Assembly (NCBI GenBank): GCA_013695265.1
Contig: JACDAU010000440.1
Location: 1-6,338 of the forward strand
Source of the DNA: Chloroflexia bacterium
GTDB lineage: Bacteria > Chloroflexota > Chloroflexia > Thermobaculales > Thermobaculaceae
Direction of reading: 5' to 3'
DNA length: 6,338 bases
A program made the translations under genes and the position numbers. This document shows positions 1-5,761 of the stretch, piece after piece (position 1 is the stretch's first letter; each line of letters starts with the position of its first letter). A model generated the notes under the pieces. It worked only from the letters and a program-made list of their open reading frames with translations. It had not been told where the DNA came from and did not search any database.

Positions 1-452
1 CCGACTGCGGAACCGGGCGCCTTGCGCCGCGCGAACGCAGTCGCGGCGAGTGCGTCAAGTGTCTCGCAGTATCCGAGCGTATTGATGTGCGGGTCAGAAG
101 TGCCGCGTCCCCGGAAGTCGAACAGGAGGACGTTCATGCCCTTGCGCCAGAGCGCCGCGCTGATCCCCAACGCGTCCGAGCGCCCGCCATAGTGCCCGGT
201 GAGTGCTACCACGGTGCGCGTCGCGCCGGGAGCTTCGAGCCACCAGCCGGACAGCTTCAGCCCGTCGGAAGTCATGAACTCCACATCTTCATACGGGATG
301 CCCAGTTCCCACGGGGTGAAGAACTTCAGACCGACCGTTTTTGGCCGGACGAGCCGTTGGGCGAGTCGCCACGCGCCTAGCGCCGTGAGCGCGGCAACCC
401 CCGCAGGGAAGCCAAAGATAACGCCGCGTCCAACGCGTTCAAACAAAGACAT
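1..452 (-). CDS. alpha/beta hydrolase, N-terminal part (runs off left edge)
   Basis: The minus strand from the ATG at 452-450 stays open to the window edge, giving 150 complete codons. Residues about 10-30 form one hydrophobic segment after a short basic start, so a membrane anchor or uncleaved signal is likely. Residues 54-73 (YEDVEFMTSDGLKLSGWWL) are the first beta strands typical of hydrolases that follow an N-terminal anchor. TGHYGGRSDAL (85-95) sits where the family has its HGxGG oxyanion-hole loop, and FDFRGRGTSD (111-120) is the classic strand 4 / D-RG-G-S block. The sequence ends just before the expected GxSxG nucleophile elbow, so the catalytic Ser, Asp and His cannot be seen and the substrate is unknown. 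There is no Shine-Dalgarno; a promoter places the transcript start at or very near the ATG. Known for the family: a broad group of serine hydrolases (esterases, peptidases, lipases). Activity is inferred from family only. Confidence 0.9.
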   Translation of the reverse strand, partial: MSLFERVGRGVIFGFPAGVAALTALGAWRLAQRLVRPKTVGLKFFTPWELGIPYEDVEFMTSDGLKLSGWWLEAPGATRTVVALTGHYGGRSDALGISAALWRKGMNVLLFDFRGRGTSDPHINTLGYCETLDALAATAFARRKAPGSAV

Positions 453-460
453 AGCACGTT

Positions 461-490
461 ACTGTACTGTCGCTCACGCGGCATTGTCAA
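461..490 (-). promoter_or_regulatory. sigma-70-type promoter for the alpha/beta hydrolase, leaderless arrangement
   Basis: Read on the minus strand, a perfect TTGACA lies at 490-485, followed by an 18-nt spacer and TACAGT at 466-461. Only 8 nt separate this hexamer from the ATG at 452. Transcription would therefore begin at or within a few bases of the start codon, which fits the lack of a ribosome binding site. The hexamer is part of a tandem ACAGT ACAGT repeat at 470-461. The -35 match is strong and the -10 match is moderate (4 of 6). Confidence 0.6.
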
Positions 491-559
491 ACCGGCGTCA
501 CGGCCAAGCAGTTTGGGCCGATCCACTGGGCGCCCGGTTCGGTAGTCGAGGGAAGGACC

Positions 560-670
560 ATGGATGTCTCTCCCGCGAGGGACGGCAATCCGCTACCATT
601 CAGCCGACGGGTGGTTCTCGCCCAGTTGCACACGGTTCCAGCATTCTCCCGGAGGCTTCGCTCGTTGTGA
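560..670 (+). CDS. possible 36-codon leader ORF overlapping the DMT transporter start
   Basis: An ATG at 560 opens a 36-codon frame that ends at TGA 668-670. It is preceded by a purine-rich GAGGGAAGG at 548-556, a plausible ribosome binding site. The stop overlaps the proposed GTG start of the next gene (667-669) in a GTGA junction, the arrangement typical of translational coupling. The predicted peptide starts MDVSPARDGNPLPF, is rich in Arg and Leu, and has no motif I recognise and no transmembrane segment. The ribosome binding site of the downstream gene (GGAGG, 651-655) lies inside this frame, so its translation could expose or mask that site. It may be a regulatory leader peptide, a small protein, or chance; nothing in the sequence proves it is translated. 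Confidence 0.3.
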   Translation: MDVSPARDGNPLPFSRRVVLAQLHTVPAFSRRLRSL

Positions 671-1110
671 ACAGATCGATTCTGCTTCCCATCCTCGTCG
701 CGCTCGGCACGGGCGCCGCCATCGGGCTACAGGGACCGATGAACAGCCTGCTGACAAAGAGCATCGGTCTGCTCGAGAGCACCTTCGTCGTGCTCATCAG
801 CGGGGCGATCGTCACCGGGGTCGCGCTGCTGCTGGGCCTCGGCAACGGCAACCTCGGCAGGATCAGCCAGGCGCCGCTGATTAGCCTGGCGGGCGGGGTG
901 GTTGGCATCCTGATCATTACCGGCGTGGTGTACACGATCTCGAAGCTCGGCGTGGCAGCGGGGGTCGCGGTCGCGCTTATCGCTCAACTCGCGCTCGCGG
1001 CAACGATCGACCACTTCGGCCTCTTCGGCGTGGACAAGCACCCGGCGAGCCCTTGGACCTTCGTCGGAATCGCGTTGCTCGTCGTCGGCGCGGTAGCCAT
1101 TCGGCGCTGA
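667..1110 (+). CDS. DMT-family membrane protein, YdcZ/DUF606 type
   Basis: This is a 147-residue, very hydrophobic protein with about five membrane segments (roughly 5-22, 35-58, 71-93, 95-115, 130-145), the size and topology of the DUF606/YdcZ half-transporters of the drug/metabolite transporter superfamily. Family signatures are visible: an early G-IGLQGPMNSLL block (residues 16-29), a LISGAIVTGVALLL segment (43-56), the block around ALIAQLALAATIDHFGLFG (103-121), and a final hydrophobic helix ending in basic residues. The GTG start at 667 is chosen because GGAGG lies at 651-655 (11-nt spacing, a little long) and because the frame upstream has no family-like sequence. An ATG-initiated version would need to start at 199, inside the antisense of the hydrolase. 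Such half-size proteins are thought to work as dimers. Substrate is unknown, and no second half-copy is adjacent. Confidence 0.85.
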   Translation: MNRSILLPILVALGTGAAIGLQGPMNSLLTKSIGLLESTFVVLISGAIVTGVALLLGLGNGNLGRISQAPLISLAGGVVGILIITGVVYTISKLGVAAGVAVALIAQLALAATIDHFGLFGVDKHPASPWTFVGIALLVVGAVAIRR

Positions 1111-1140
1111 AACCGCGTTACCCCTTCTGACTCGGGCCGC

Positions 1141-1156
1141 TGGCACGGCAAGTGCT
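1141..1156 (+). promoter_or_regulatory. sigma-54-like -24/-12 promoter element upstream of myo-inositol oxygenase
   Basis: The sequence TGGCACG-GCAA-GTGCT matches the RpoN consensus TGGCACG-N4-TTGCW at every fixed position except the first T of the -12 block. The invariant GG (1142-1143) and GC (1154-1155) are separated by the required 10 nt. A start about 12 nt downstream (near 1167) would give a leader of roughly 69 nt before the ATG at 1236. No better sigma-70-type promoter is visible in the 125-bp gap. It could be chance, particularly if the host lacks rpoN, as many GC-rich lineages do. No enhancer-binding-protein gene is present in the window. Confidence 0.35.
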
Positions 1157-1235
1157 GCTTCCCCGTCAGCCATCAGGGCAGCCACCCATTCCCTCCGACA
1201 AAGAACGCACCAACACAGCGCGAAAGGAGGCCAGC

Positions 1236-2075
1236 ATGTCCGCCATTACCGGATACTCCGAGGCTCGAACCGGAGGAACGCAGCCCAGACCCGAGGATCA
1301 GTTTCGGGATTTTCAAGAGGAGACCAACCCGAAAGTCGCGGCGTTCTATCGCCTGAACCACCAGCACCAGACGCTTGAGTTCGTCCTCCGCCAGAAGGAC
1401 ACGTATACCGTTCCCGAGAAGCGCACGCGGCGGTTGCGCATGTGGGCCATGATGGAACATCTGAACACATTCGTCGACGACAGCGATCCCGATACCAGCT
1501 TCACGCAGATGGAACACGCGATGCAGACCGCCGAGCGCATCCGCAAAGACGGCCACCCGCGCTGGATGATCGCGACCGGCTTCATACACGATGCTGGCAA
1601 GGTGCTGTCCGTCGATTACAACGAGCCGCAGTGGGCCGTGGTCGGGGATACGTTCCCCGTCGGCTGCGCCTGGTCGGACGCCATCGTGTTCCACGAGTTC
1701 TTCACGGACAACCCGGACGGCGAGAATCCGCAGTATCAGACCCCGAACGGCATCTACGAGGCAGGCATCGGCCTCGACAACATCCATCTGTCCTTCGGGC
1801 ACGACGAGTATTTGTTCCATGTGGTCAGAGACGATGCCCGGCTACCCATCGAGGCGCTCTACATGATCCGCTACCACTCCTTTTACCCATGGCACCGCGA
1901 CAGTGCGTATGCGCACCTGACGAACGAGCAGGATCGCCGCATGCTGCCGGAGGTCCAGGCGTTCAACCCGTACGACCTGTACTCGAAGGGCGACGAGCGA
2001 CCCGATGTCACCGCCCTCACACCGTACTATCGCGAGCTGGTCGAGGAGTTCTTCCCGGAGCCCCTGGCGTGGTAG
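1236..2075 (+). CDS. miox: myo-inositol oxygenase (inositol to D-glucuronate)
   Basis: This 279-residue protein fits myo-inositol oxygenase (EC 1.13.99.1), a cytosolic non-haem diiron enzyme that oxidises myo-inositol with O2 to D-glucuronate. It is close to the animal enzyme along its whole length. All six expected iron ligands are present: H94, H118 and D119 (in FIHDAGK), H189 (in SFGHDEY), H214 (in MIRYHSFYPWH) and D247 (in FNPYDLYSK). K122, the PQWAVVGDTFPVGC block (131-144, with D138), S215 and the C-terminal Trp are also kept, and FRDF at 23-26 corresponds to the substrate-lid region. The start at 1236 has AAAGGAGG at 1223-1230, five bases upstream; the frame stays open to 1152, but that extension has no better signal. 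The family is best known from eukaryotes, with scattered bacterial members. No other inositol or uronate gene is in the window, so the pathway role is inferred from the enzyme alone. Confidence 0.96.
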   Translation: MSAITGYSEARTGGTQPRPEDQFRDFQEETNPKVAAFYRLNHQHQTLEFVLRQKDTYTVPEKRTRRLRMWAMMEHLNTFVDDSDPDTSFTQMEHAMQTAERIRKDGHPRWMIATGFIHDAGKVLSVDYNEPQWAVVGDTFPVGCAWSDAIVFHEFFTDNPDGENPQYQTPNGIYEAGIGLDNIHLSFGHDEYLFHVVRDDARLPIEALYMIRYHSFYPWHRDSAYAHLTNEQDRRMLPEVQAFNPYDLYSKGDERPDVTALTPYYRELVEEFFPEPLAW

Positions 2076-2090
2076 CCGACGACGTCTCCG

Positions 2091-2125
2091 TGCGGTCACG
2101 CGTCGACCGGCGTGCCGCGACCGCA
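2091..2125 (+). other. inverted repeat in the gap after myo-inositol oxygenase
   Basis: TGCGGTC (2091-2097) is mirrored by GACCGCA (2119-2125) with a 21-nt loop. No T-run follows, so it is not a standard Rho-independent terminator. It could be a weak hairpin or a protein site, or chance in GC-rich DNA. The rest of the 2076-2228 gap shows nothing I can name, including no clear promoter for the next gene. Confidence 0.2.
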
Positions 2126-2228
2126 TAGGGGTGTGGAGCCACAATCCGGAGTGCCACCTGGCCCGCGCACGCTCGACGTGTTGCACCTCGCCCGGACGCG
2201 CTCCATGGCCGCCGGGGCCTCGGACCGT

Positions 2229-3080
2229 ATGAGACCGCAGCTCATTCGGATCCACTCTGAGGACAACGACTTCCAGTACGCGGAAACTCTCAGGCGCAAC
2301 AGGACGAAGCGGCAGAAGCGTCGCGAGTTCTTCGTGGAAGGGGTCCGGCCGATCAACCTGGCGCTGGAGCACGGCTGGGAGATCAGGGCGTTTCTGTTCT
2401 CGCGCGAGCGCCCCCTGTCCAGCTGGGCCGAGGGCGTCCTCCGTCAGTCCGCAGCGAAAGCACACTACGAGCTACCCTTGCACCTTATGGCGAAGCTCAG
2501 CGGCAAGGAGGAGACCTCCGAGTTGATCGCCCTGGCCGCCATGCCACCCGACGATCTCAGTCGCATACCCGTCCGCGAGGATCTGCTTGTCGTCGTGTTT
2601 GACCGGCCGGCAAGCCCCGGCAACCTCGGCACTATCATTCGGTCCTGCGATGCGCTCGGAGCGCACGGACTCATCGTCACCGGCCACGCGGCGGACGTGT
2701 ACTCGCCGGAAGTGGTGAGCGGGTCCACGGGCTCCCTCTTCGCTACACCAGTAGTCCGGCTACCCTCGCACCAGGAGCTGCTGCCCTGGTTTGACGTCAT
2801 CCAGACCGCAATTGGCGACTTCCAGGTCGTGGGCAGCAGTGCCAGGGCGGACACGGACCTGTCGGCTCTGAACCTCATGCGCCCCACTGTTCTCGTCGTC
2901 GGCAACGAGACGCGGGGTCTGAGCGAGGCGTATCGAGAACTGTGCGACGTCCTCATACGGATCTCGATGGGTGGTGCCGCAACATCCCTTAACGTCGCAT
3001 GCGCTACATCAATAATGTTGTACGAAGTGGACGCACAGCGGCGTGAGAAGTCAGGGCGCAGGAGGGCCAGCCGCGGGTGA
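2229..3080 (+). CDS. SpoU/TrmH-family RNA 2'-O-methyltransferase
   Basis: This 283-residue protein has the two-part layout of SpoU/TrmH methyltransferases, which transfer a methyl group from S-adenosylmethionine to a ribose 2'-OH in rRNA or tRNA. Residues about 6-105 form the substrate-binding domain (IHSEDNDFQYAETL, then FFVEGVRPINLAL at 34-46). The knotted catalytic domain follows: motif 1 at 125-144 (DRPASPGNLGTIIRSCDALG, with N132 and R138), a DVYSPEVVSGSTGSLFATPV block (156-175), motif 2 at 223-231 (VVGNETRGL, E227), and motif 3 at 243-266 (ISMGGAATSLNVACA, S253-L254-N255). Motif 3 has Ser246 where IPM is common. The start is uncertain: ATG 2229 puts the first family-like residues just after the start but has no Shine-Dalgarno, and in-frame ATGs at 2205 and 2112 are possible. 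The RNA target cannot be read from the sequence. Confidence 0.92.
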   Translation: MRPQLIRIHSEDNDFQYAETLRRNRTKRQKRREFFVEGVRPINLALEHGWEIRAFLFSRERPLSSWAEGVLRQSAAKAHYELPLHLMAKLSGKEETSELIALAAMPPDDLSRIPVREDLLVVVFDRPASPGNLGTIIRSCDALGAHGLIVTGHAADVYSPEVVSGSTGSLFATPVVRLPSHQELLPWFDVIQTAIGDFQVVGSSARADTDLSALNLMRPTVLVVGNETRGLSEAYRELCDVLIRISMGGAATSLNVACATSIMLYEVDAQRREKSGRRRASRG

Positions 3081-3105
3081 TTGGGTGGGCTCCAATACCC
3101 TCCTC

Positions 3106-3114
3106 TGCTACACT
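3106..3114 (+). promoter_or_regulatory. extended -10 promoter for the family B polymerase, leaderless arrangement
   Basis: TGC-TACACT (TG at 3106-3107, hexamer at 3109-3114) is an extended -10 motif ending 6 nt before the ATG at 3121. No Shine-Dalgarno is found between 3081 and 3120, so the transcript probably starts at or next to the A of the ATG. The -35 region is weak; TTGGGT at 3081-3086 is too far away at 22 nt. The geometry resembles that of the hydrolase promoter at 461-490. Confidence 0.5.
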
Positions 3115-3120
3115 CGAACC

Positions 3121-5460
3121 ATGATCACAGAAAGCGAGATGCTCCTTACCGCTGCGGACGCGCCCGGTGGCGATTCCACGCTCTTCGGCGTGGACGAGAC
3201 GCCCGGCATCGTCTCCGTGCTCGCGACCTACGCGGGCCAGGCTCGAGTCTGGCGCAGGGTAAACGATGGCTCTACACAGGCGGAGAATGACGCCTTCAAC
3301 CCGTGGCTCCTCGTCCCCGACCTCGCGCTGCTTGGTGACTTGCCGGTGGAGCGGCTGGTCCCTTCTGACCGTTTCCCCACGCTGCCCCACGGGAGGCAGG
3401 CGGGGTACCGGGAACTCGATGGCGACGGTCATTACAAGTACCTGGTGCTCGCCCGTAACTTCGCATTCCTGGAGCGTGCGATTCTGCGAAGCCAGGGCCG
3501 CGACCGCCTTTGGGATCTGCGCGACCACGTGTATTACCGCCCACCTGTGGAACAGTACCTGGTCCAGACCGGCCGCGCCTTTTACAAGGGCATGCTCTGG
3601 GAAGACGTGCGCCGGATGCAGTTCGACCTGGAGACCACCTCGTTGAACCCCCTTGATGGCGAGATCTTTATGATCTCCATGCGCGACAGCTCCGGCTGGG
3701 AGCGGGTGCTGGATGCGAACGAGCACGGGGGCGAGGCTGGACTCATCGGGGAGTTCGTGCGGCTCGTCGGCGAGCGCGACCCCGACGTCCTGGAAGGGCA
3801 CAACGTCTTCGACTTCGACATGCCATACCTCGTTGCCCGCTCCATCGCGAAAGAGGTACACCTCGGCATGGGGCGCGACGACGACGCGCCAGTAGAAAGC
3901 CGCGACGCGCTGAAGGTTGGCGCGCGCAACCAGTCGTTCCGTCGACACAGCGTCGCTGGCAGGGAGATCATCGACACGCTGCACGCCGTCAAGCGGCGCG
4001 ACGCAATCGTCCACGACATCCGATCGTACGGCCTGAAATCCGCCGCACGTTACTTCGGCCTCGCTTCCGCGGAGCGGGAATACGTCGAGGGGCCGGAGAT
4101 CCACCGCACGTGGCTCATGGACCCGGAGCGGGTGCGCCGCTACGCACTTGACGACGTCCGCGAGGTCGACGCACTTTCCGGCCTGCTGATGGCAAGCTCC
4201 TACGCGCTCGCGAGCATGGTTCCGAAGACGTACGAGCGGATCGCCACCGCGGGCACTGGCCAGGGCTTGATCGAGCCGATGCTCGTGCGCGCCTACCTTT
4301 GGGCGGGGCGATCCATCCCGCGCGCGGGCGCGGCCATCGCGGAGGAGAAGTACATCGGTGGCTACACCCGGATGTACCTGAGCGGCATCCTCTCGAACGT
4401 AGTCAAGGCGGACGTCGCCTCACTGTACCCCAGTATCATGCTCGCATACGAGATCGCGCCGCGCACCGACTCGCTCCGCGTCTTCCCCGGCATGCTGCAA
4501 AAGCTCACGCACCTGAGGCTGGAGCACAAGCAGCTGGGTCGTGCGCAACTCGCCGGGTCGGCGGAGCGGGTGTACCACGATGCCATGCAGGGCGCGATGA
4601 AAATCCTCATCAACAGCTTTTACGGCTCAATGGGCGCGAGCTTCGCCCTGTTCGGTGACATCGCGGCAGCCACGCAGGTCACGCAGCGCGGGCAGGAGAT
4701 CTTGCAGCAGATGATGCGCGAGCTTCGAGCAAAGGGCATGCGGCTCATCGAGGCGGACACGGACGGTGTGTACTTCACGGTGCCCGAGGGGTGGACCTTC
4801 GAGGATGAACTGCGGCTCGTCGCGGAAGTTGGGCGCGAGTTGCCAGAGGGCATTACGATTGAGCACGATGGGCGATATGCGCGGATGTACTCGTACCAGG
4901 AGAAGAACTACATCCTGCAAGGCTACGATGGCAAGATTAAGATGGTCGGCGCGGCGTTCAAGAGTTCGCGCAACGAGCCGTACGGGGAGCAGTTCTTCAA
5001 CGAGGCATTGCCGAAGTTGCTCGCGCTGGACTTCGCGGGCGTTCGAGAAAGCTTTGAGCAAAGGGTGTACGCCATTCGGTCGAAGCAAGTGCCAGTCGAG
5101 GATCTCGCTGTCACGGTGTTTCTCTCGAAGTCCGAGGAAGCGTATCGGGCTTCGGGAAAGAAGGAGGAGCAGTACGAGGTACTGCTGGCCGCGAATGCAC
5201 GCTGGAAGCCGGGCGACCGTGTCCGCTACTATCACGCCGCGCATGGCAGGCACGGGTACAAGAAGCTGTACGAGCCGGGGGCGACCGACTACGACGCCGA
5301 GTACTACGTGAAAAAGCTGCGCGAGACGTACGCCGCGCGACTCTGCCGGGCGGTTGCGCCCGAGGATCTCAACAGTCTCTTCGGTGAGATGCGCGGTATG
5401 TTCGACCGAGACCCCTCCGAGATCAAGCCGGTTGTGGTGGAGGTGAACCCACCTGAATAG
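3121..5460 (+). CDS. family B DNA polymerase with 3'-5' exonuclease
   Basis: This 779-residue protein is the size of E. coli DNA polymerase II (783) and carries the full set of family B motifs. The exonuclease domain has ExoI FDLETTSL (D169, E171), ExoII GHNVFDFDMPYL (N228, D231) and ExoIII YALDDV (Y341, D345), so proofreading should be active. The polymerase domain has motif A KADVASLYPSIM (429-440, D431), motif B KILINSFYGSMG (494-505, K494, N498, Y501), motif C IEADTDGVYF (543-552, D546 and D548) and a KNYIL block (595-599) in the position of the KxY motif. It should therefore extend DNA primers with proofreading. Whether it serves repair, lesion bypass or replication restart is inference. 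ATG 3121 is preferred over the frame opening at 3043 because a -10 motif sits 6 nt before it and the upstream residues overlap the methyltransferase end. It lies 40 bp after that gene. I do not assign polB, because orthology to E. coli Pol II is not shown. Confidence 0.97.
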   Translation: MITESEMLLTAADAPGGDSTLFGVDETPGIVSVLATYAGQARVWRRVNDGSTQAENDAFNPWLLVPDLALLGDLPVERLVPSDRFPTLPHGRQAGYRELDGDGHYKYLVLARNFAFLERAILRSQGRDRLWDLRDHVYYRPPVEQYLVQTGRAFYKGMLWEDVRRMQFDLETTSLNPLDGEIFMISMRDSSGWERVLDANEHGGEAGLIGEFVRLVGERDPDVLEGHNVFDFDMPYLVARSIAKEVHLGMGRDDDAPVESRDALKVGARNQSFRRHSVAGREIIDTLHAVKRRDAIVHDIRSYGLKSAARYFGLASAEREYVEGPEIHRTWLMDPERVRRYALDDVREVDALSGLLMASSYALASMVPKTYERIATAGTGQGLIEPMLVRAYLWAGRSIPRAGAAIAEEKYIGGYTRMYLSGILSNVVKADVASLYPSIMLAYEIAPRTDSLRVFPGMLQKLTHLRLEHKQLGRAQLAGSAERVYHDAMQGAMKILINSFYGSMGASFALFGDIAAATQVTQRGQEILQQMMRELRAKGMRLIEADTDGVYFTVPEGWTFEDELRLVAEVGRELPEGITIEHDGRYARMYSYQEKNYILQGYDGKIKMVGAAFKSSRNEPYGEQFFNEALPKLLALDFAGVRESFEQRVYAIRSKQVPVEDLAVTVFLSKSEEAYRASGKKEEQYEVLLAANARWKPGDRVRYYHAAHGRHGYKKLYEPGATDYDAEYYVKKLRETYAARLCRAVAPEDLNSLFGEMRGMFDRDPSEIKPVVVEVNPPE

Positions 5461-5480
5461 AAACGACAGGGCGTCAACGA

Positions 5481-5693
5481 CTATGGATCAAGCTGCACTT
5501 CGAACGTCGTTACCAGCGGCGTGGATGGAGGTGGGGGAGCGTTCTTGCGCAGATACGCCTCCGTTGACCGCGTGAGGTTCTGCAGCGCCTCTTGGACGTC
5601 GTGTCCGTGCGCTGCCGTGCCGATCTCCAGGCACTCCGCGATGTATGTGCCGTCCTCGAACTGCAACACCGCCGTGTACGTCCTCGTCGTCAT
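5481..5693 (-). CDS. orphan HicB-like small protein (type II antitoxin fold)
   Basis: This is a 70-residue protein starting MTTRTYTAVLQFEDGTYIAE. The pattern of a beta strand, an acidic DGxYIAEC turn, a strand and then a helix (HDVQEALQNLTRSTEAYLRK) is that of the HicB-like antitoxin domain. The proline-rich stretch NAPPPP follows the helix, and the protein ends in a short strand (TTFEVQL). It has no C-terminal helix-turn-helix or ribbon-helix-helix domain and no HicA toxin neighbour: one side is the polymerase end and the other the phosphoribosyltransferase. It may be a solo HicB-type protein with an unknown role. The ATG at 5693 has AGGGGA at 5706-5701, eight bases upstream. A longer version from GTG at 5765 would overlap the stop of the upstream gene, but its extra 24 residues are not HicB-like. 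Confidence 0.75.
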   Translation of the reverse strand: MTTRTYTAVLQFEDGTYIAECLEIGTAAHGHDVQEALQNLTRSTEAYLRKNAPPPPSTPLVTTFEVQLDP

Positions 5694-5724
5694 CCCATCG
5701 TCCCCTATCTCCGTGTTCGGGTGC

Positions 5725-5730
5725 AGTATA
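5725..5730 (-). promoter_or_regulatory. -10 hexamer for the HicB-like gene
   Basis: TATACT on the minus strand (5730-5725) matches 5 of 6 consensus bases. It would start a transcript near 5718, leaving a leader of about 25 nt that holds the AGGGGA ribosome binding site. No good -35 is visible at 16-18 nt upstream. It lies in the 68-bp gap after the phosphoribosyltransferase stop, so the small gene could be expressed both from this site and by readthrough. Confidence 0.4.
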
Positions 5731-5761
5731 CCGTTACCTGCGTCGGCCGGTGACACGTTCC

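Noticed and set aside
199..666. Upstream extension of the DMT membrane protein frame to an ATG at 199
   Set aside because: It would run antisense through the hydrolase N-terminus and its promoter, and the added 156 residues are low-complexity and unlike the family. GTG 667 has a ribosome binding site and gives the family length.
1173..1820. 215-codon open frame on the minus strand
   Set aside because: It is antisense to myo-inositol oxygenase, whose iron ligands are all present on the plus strand; the antisense product resembles nothing I know.
1842..2465. 207-codon minus-strand open frame across the gap between myo-inositol oxygenase and the methyltransferase
   Set aside because: Both ends lie antisense to well-supported genes and the translation is Arg- and Leu-rich without motifs.
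3004..4104. 366-codon open frame on the minus strand antisense to the polymerase
   Set aside because: The plus strand here encodes the intact exonuclease motifs of a family B polymerase. The antisense translation has no recognisable domain and is the usual shadow ORF of GC-rich coding DNA.
4627..5253. 208-codon minus-strand open frame
   Set aside because: It is antisense to polymerase motif C and the thumb region; no domain is recognisable.
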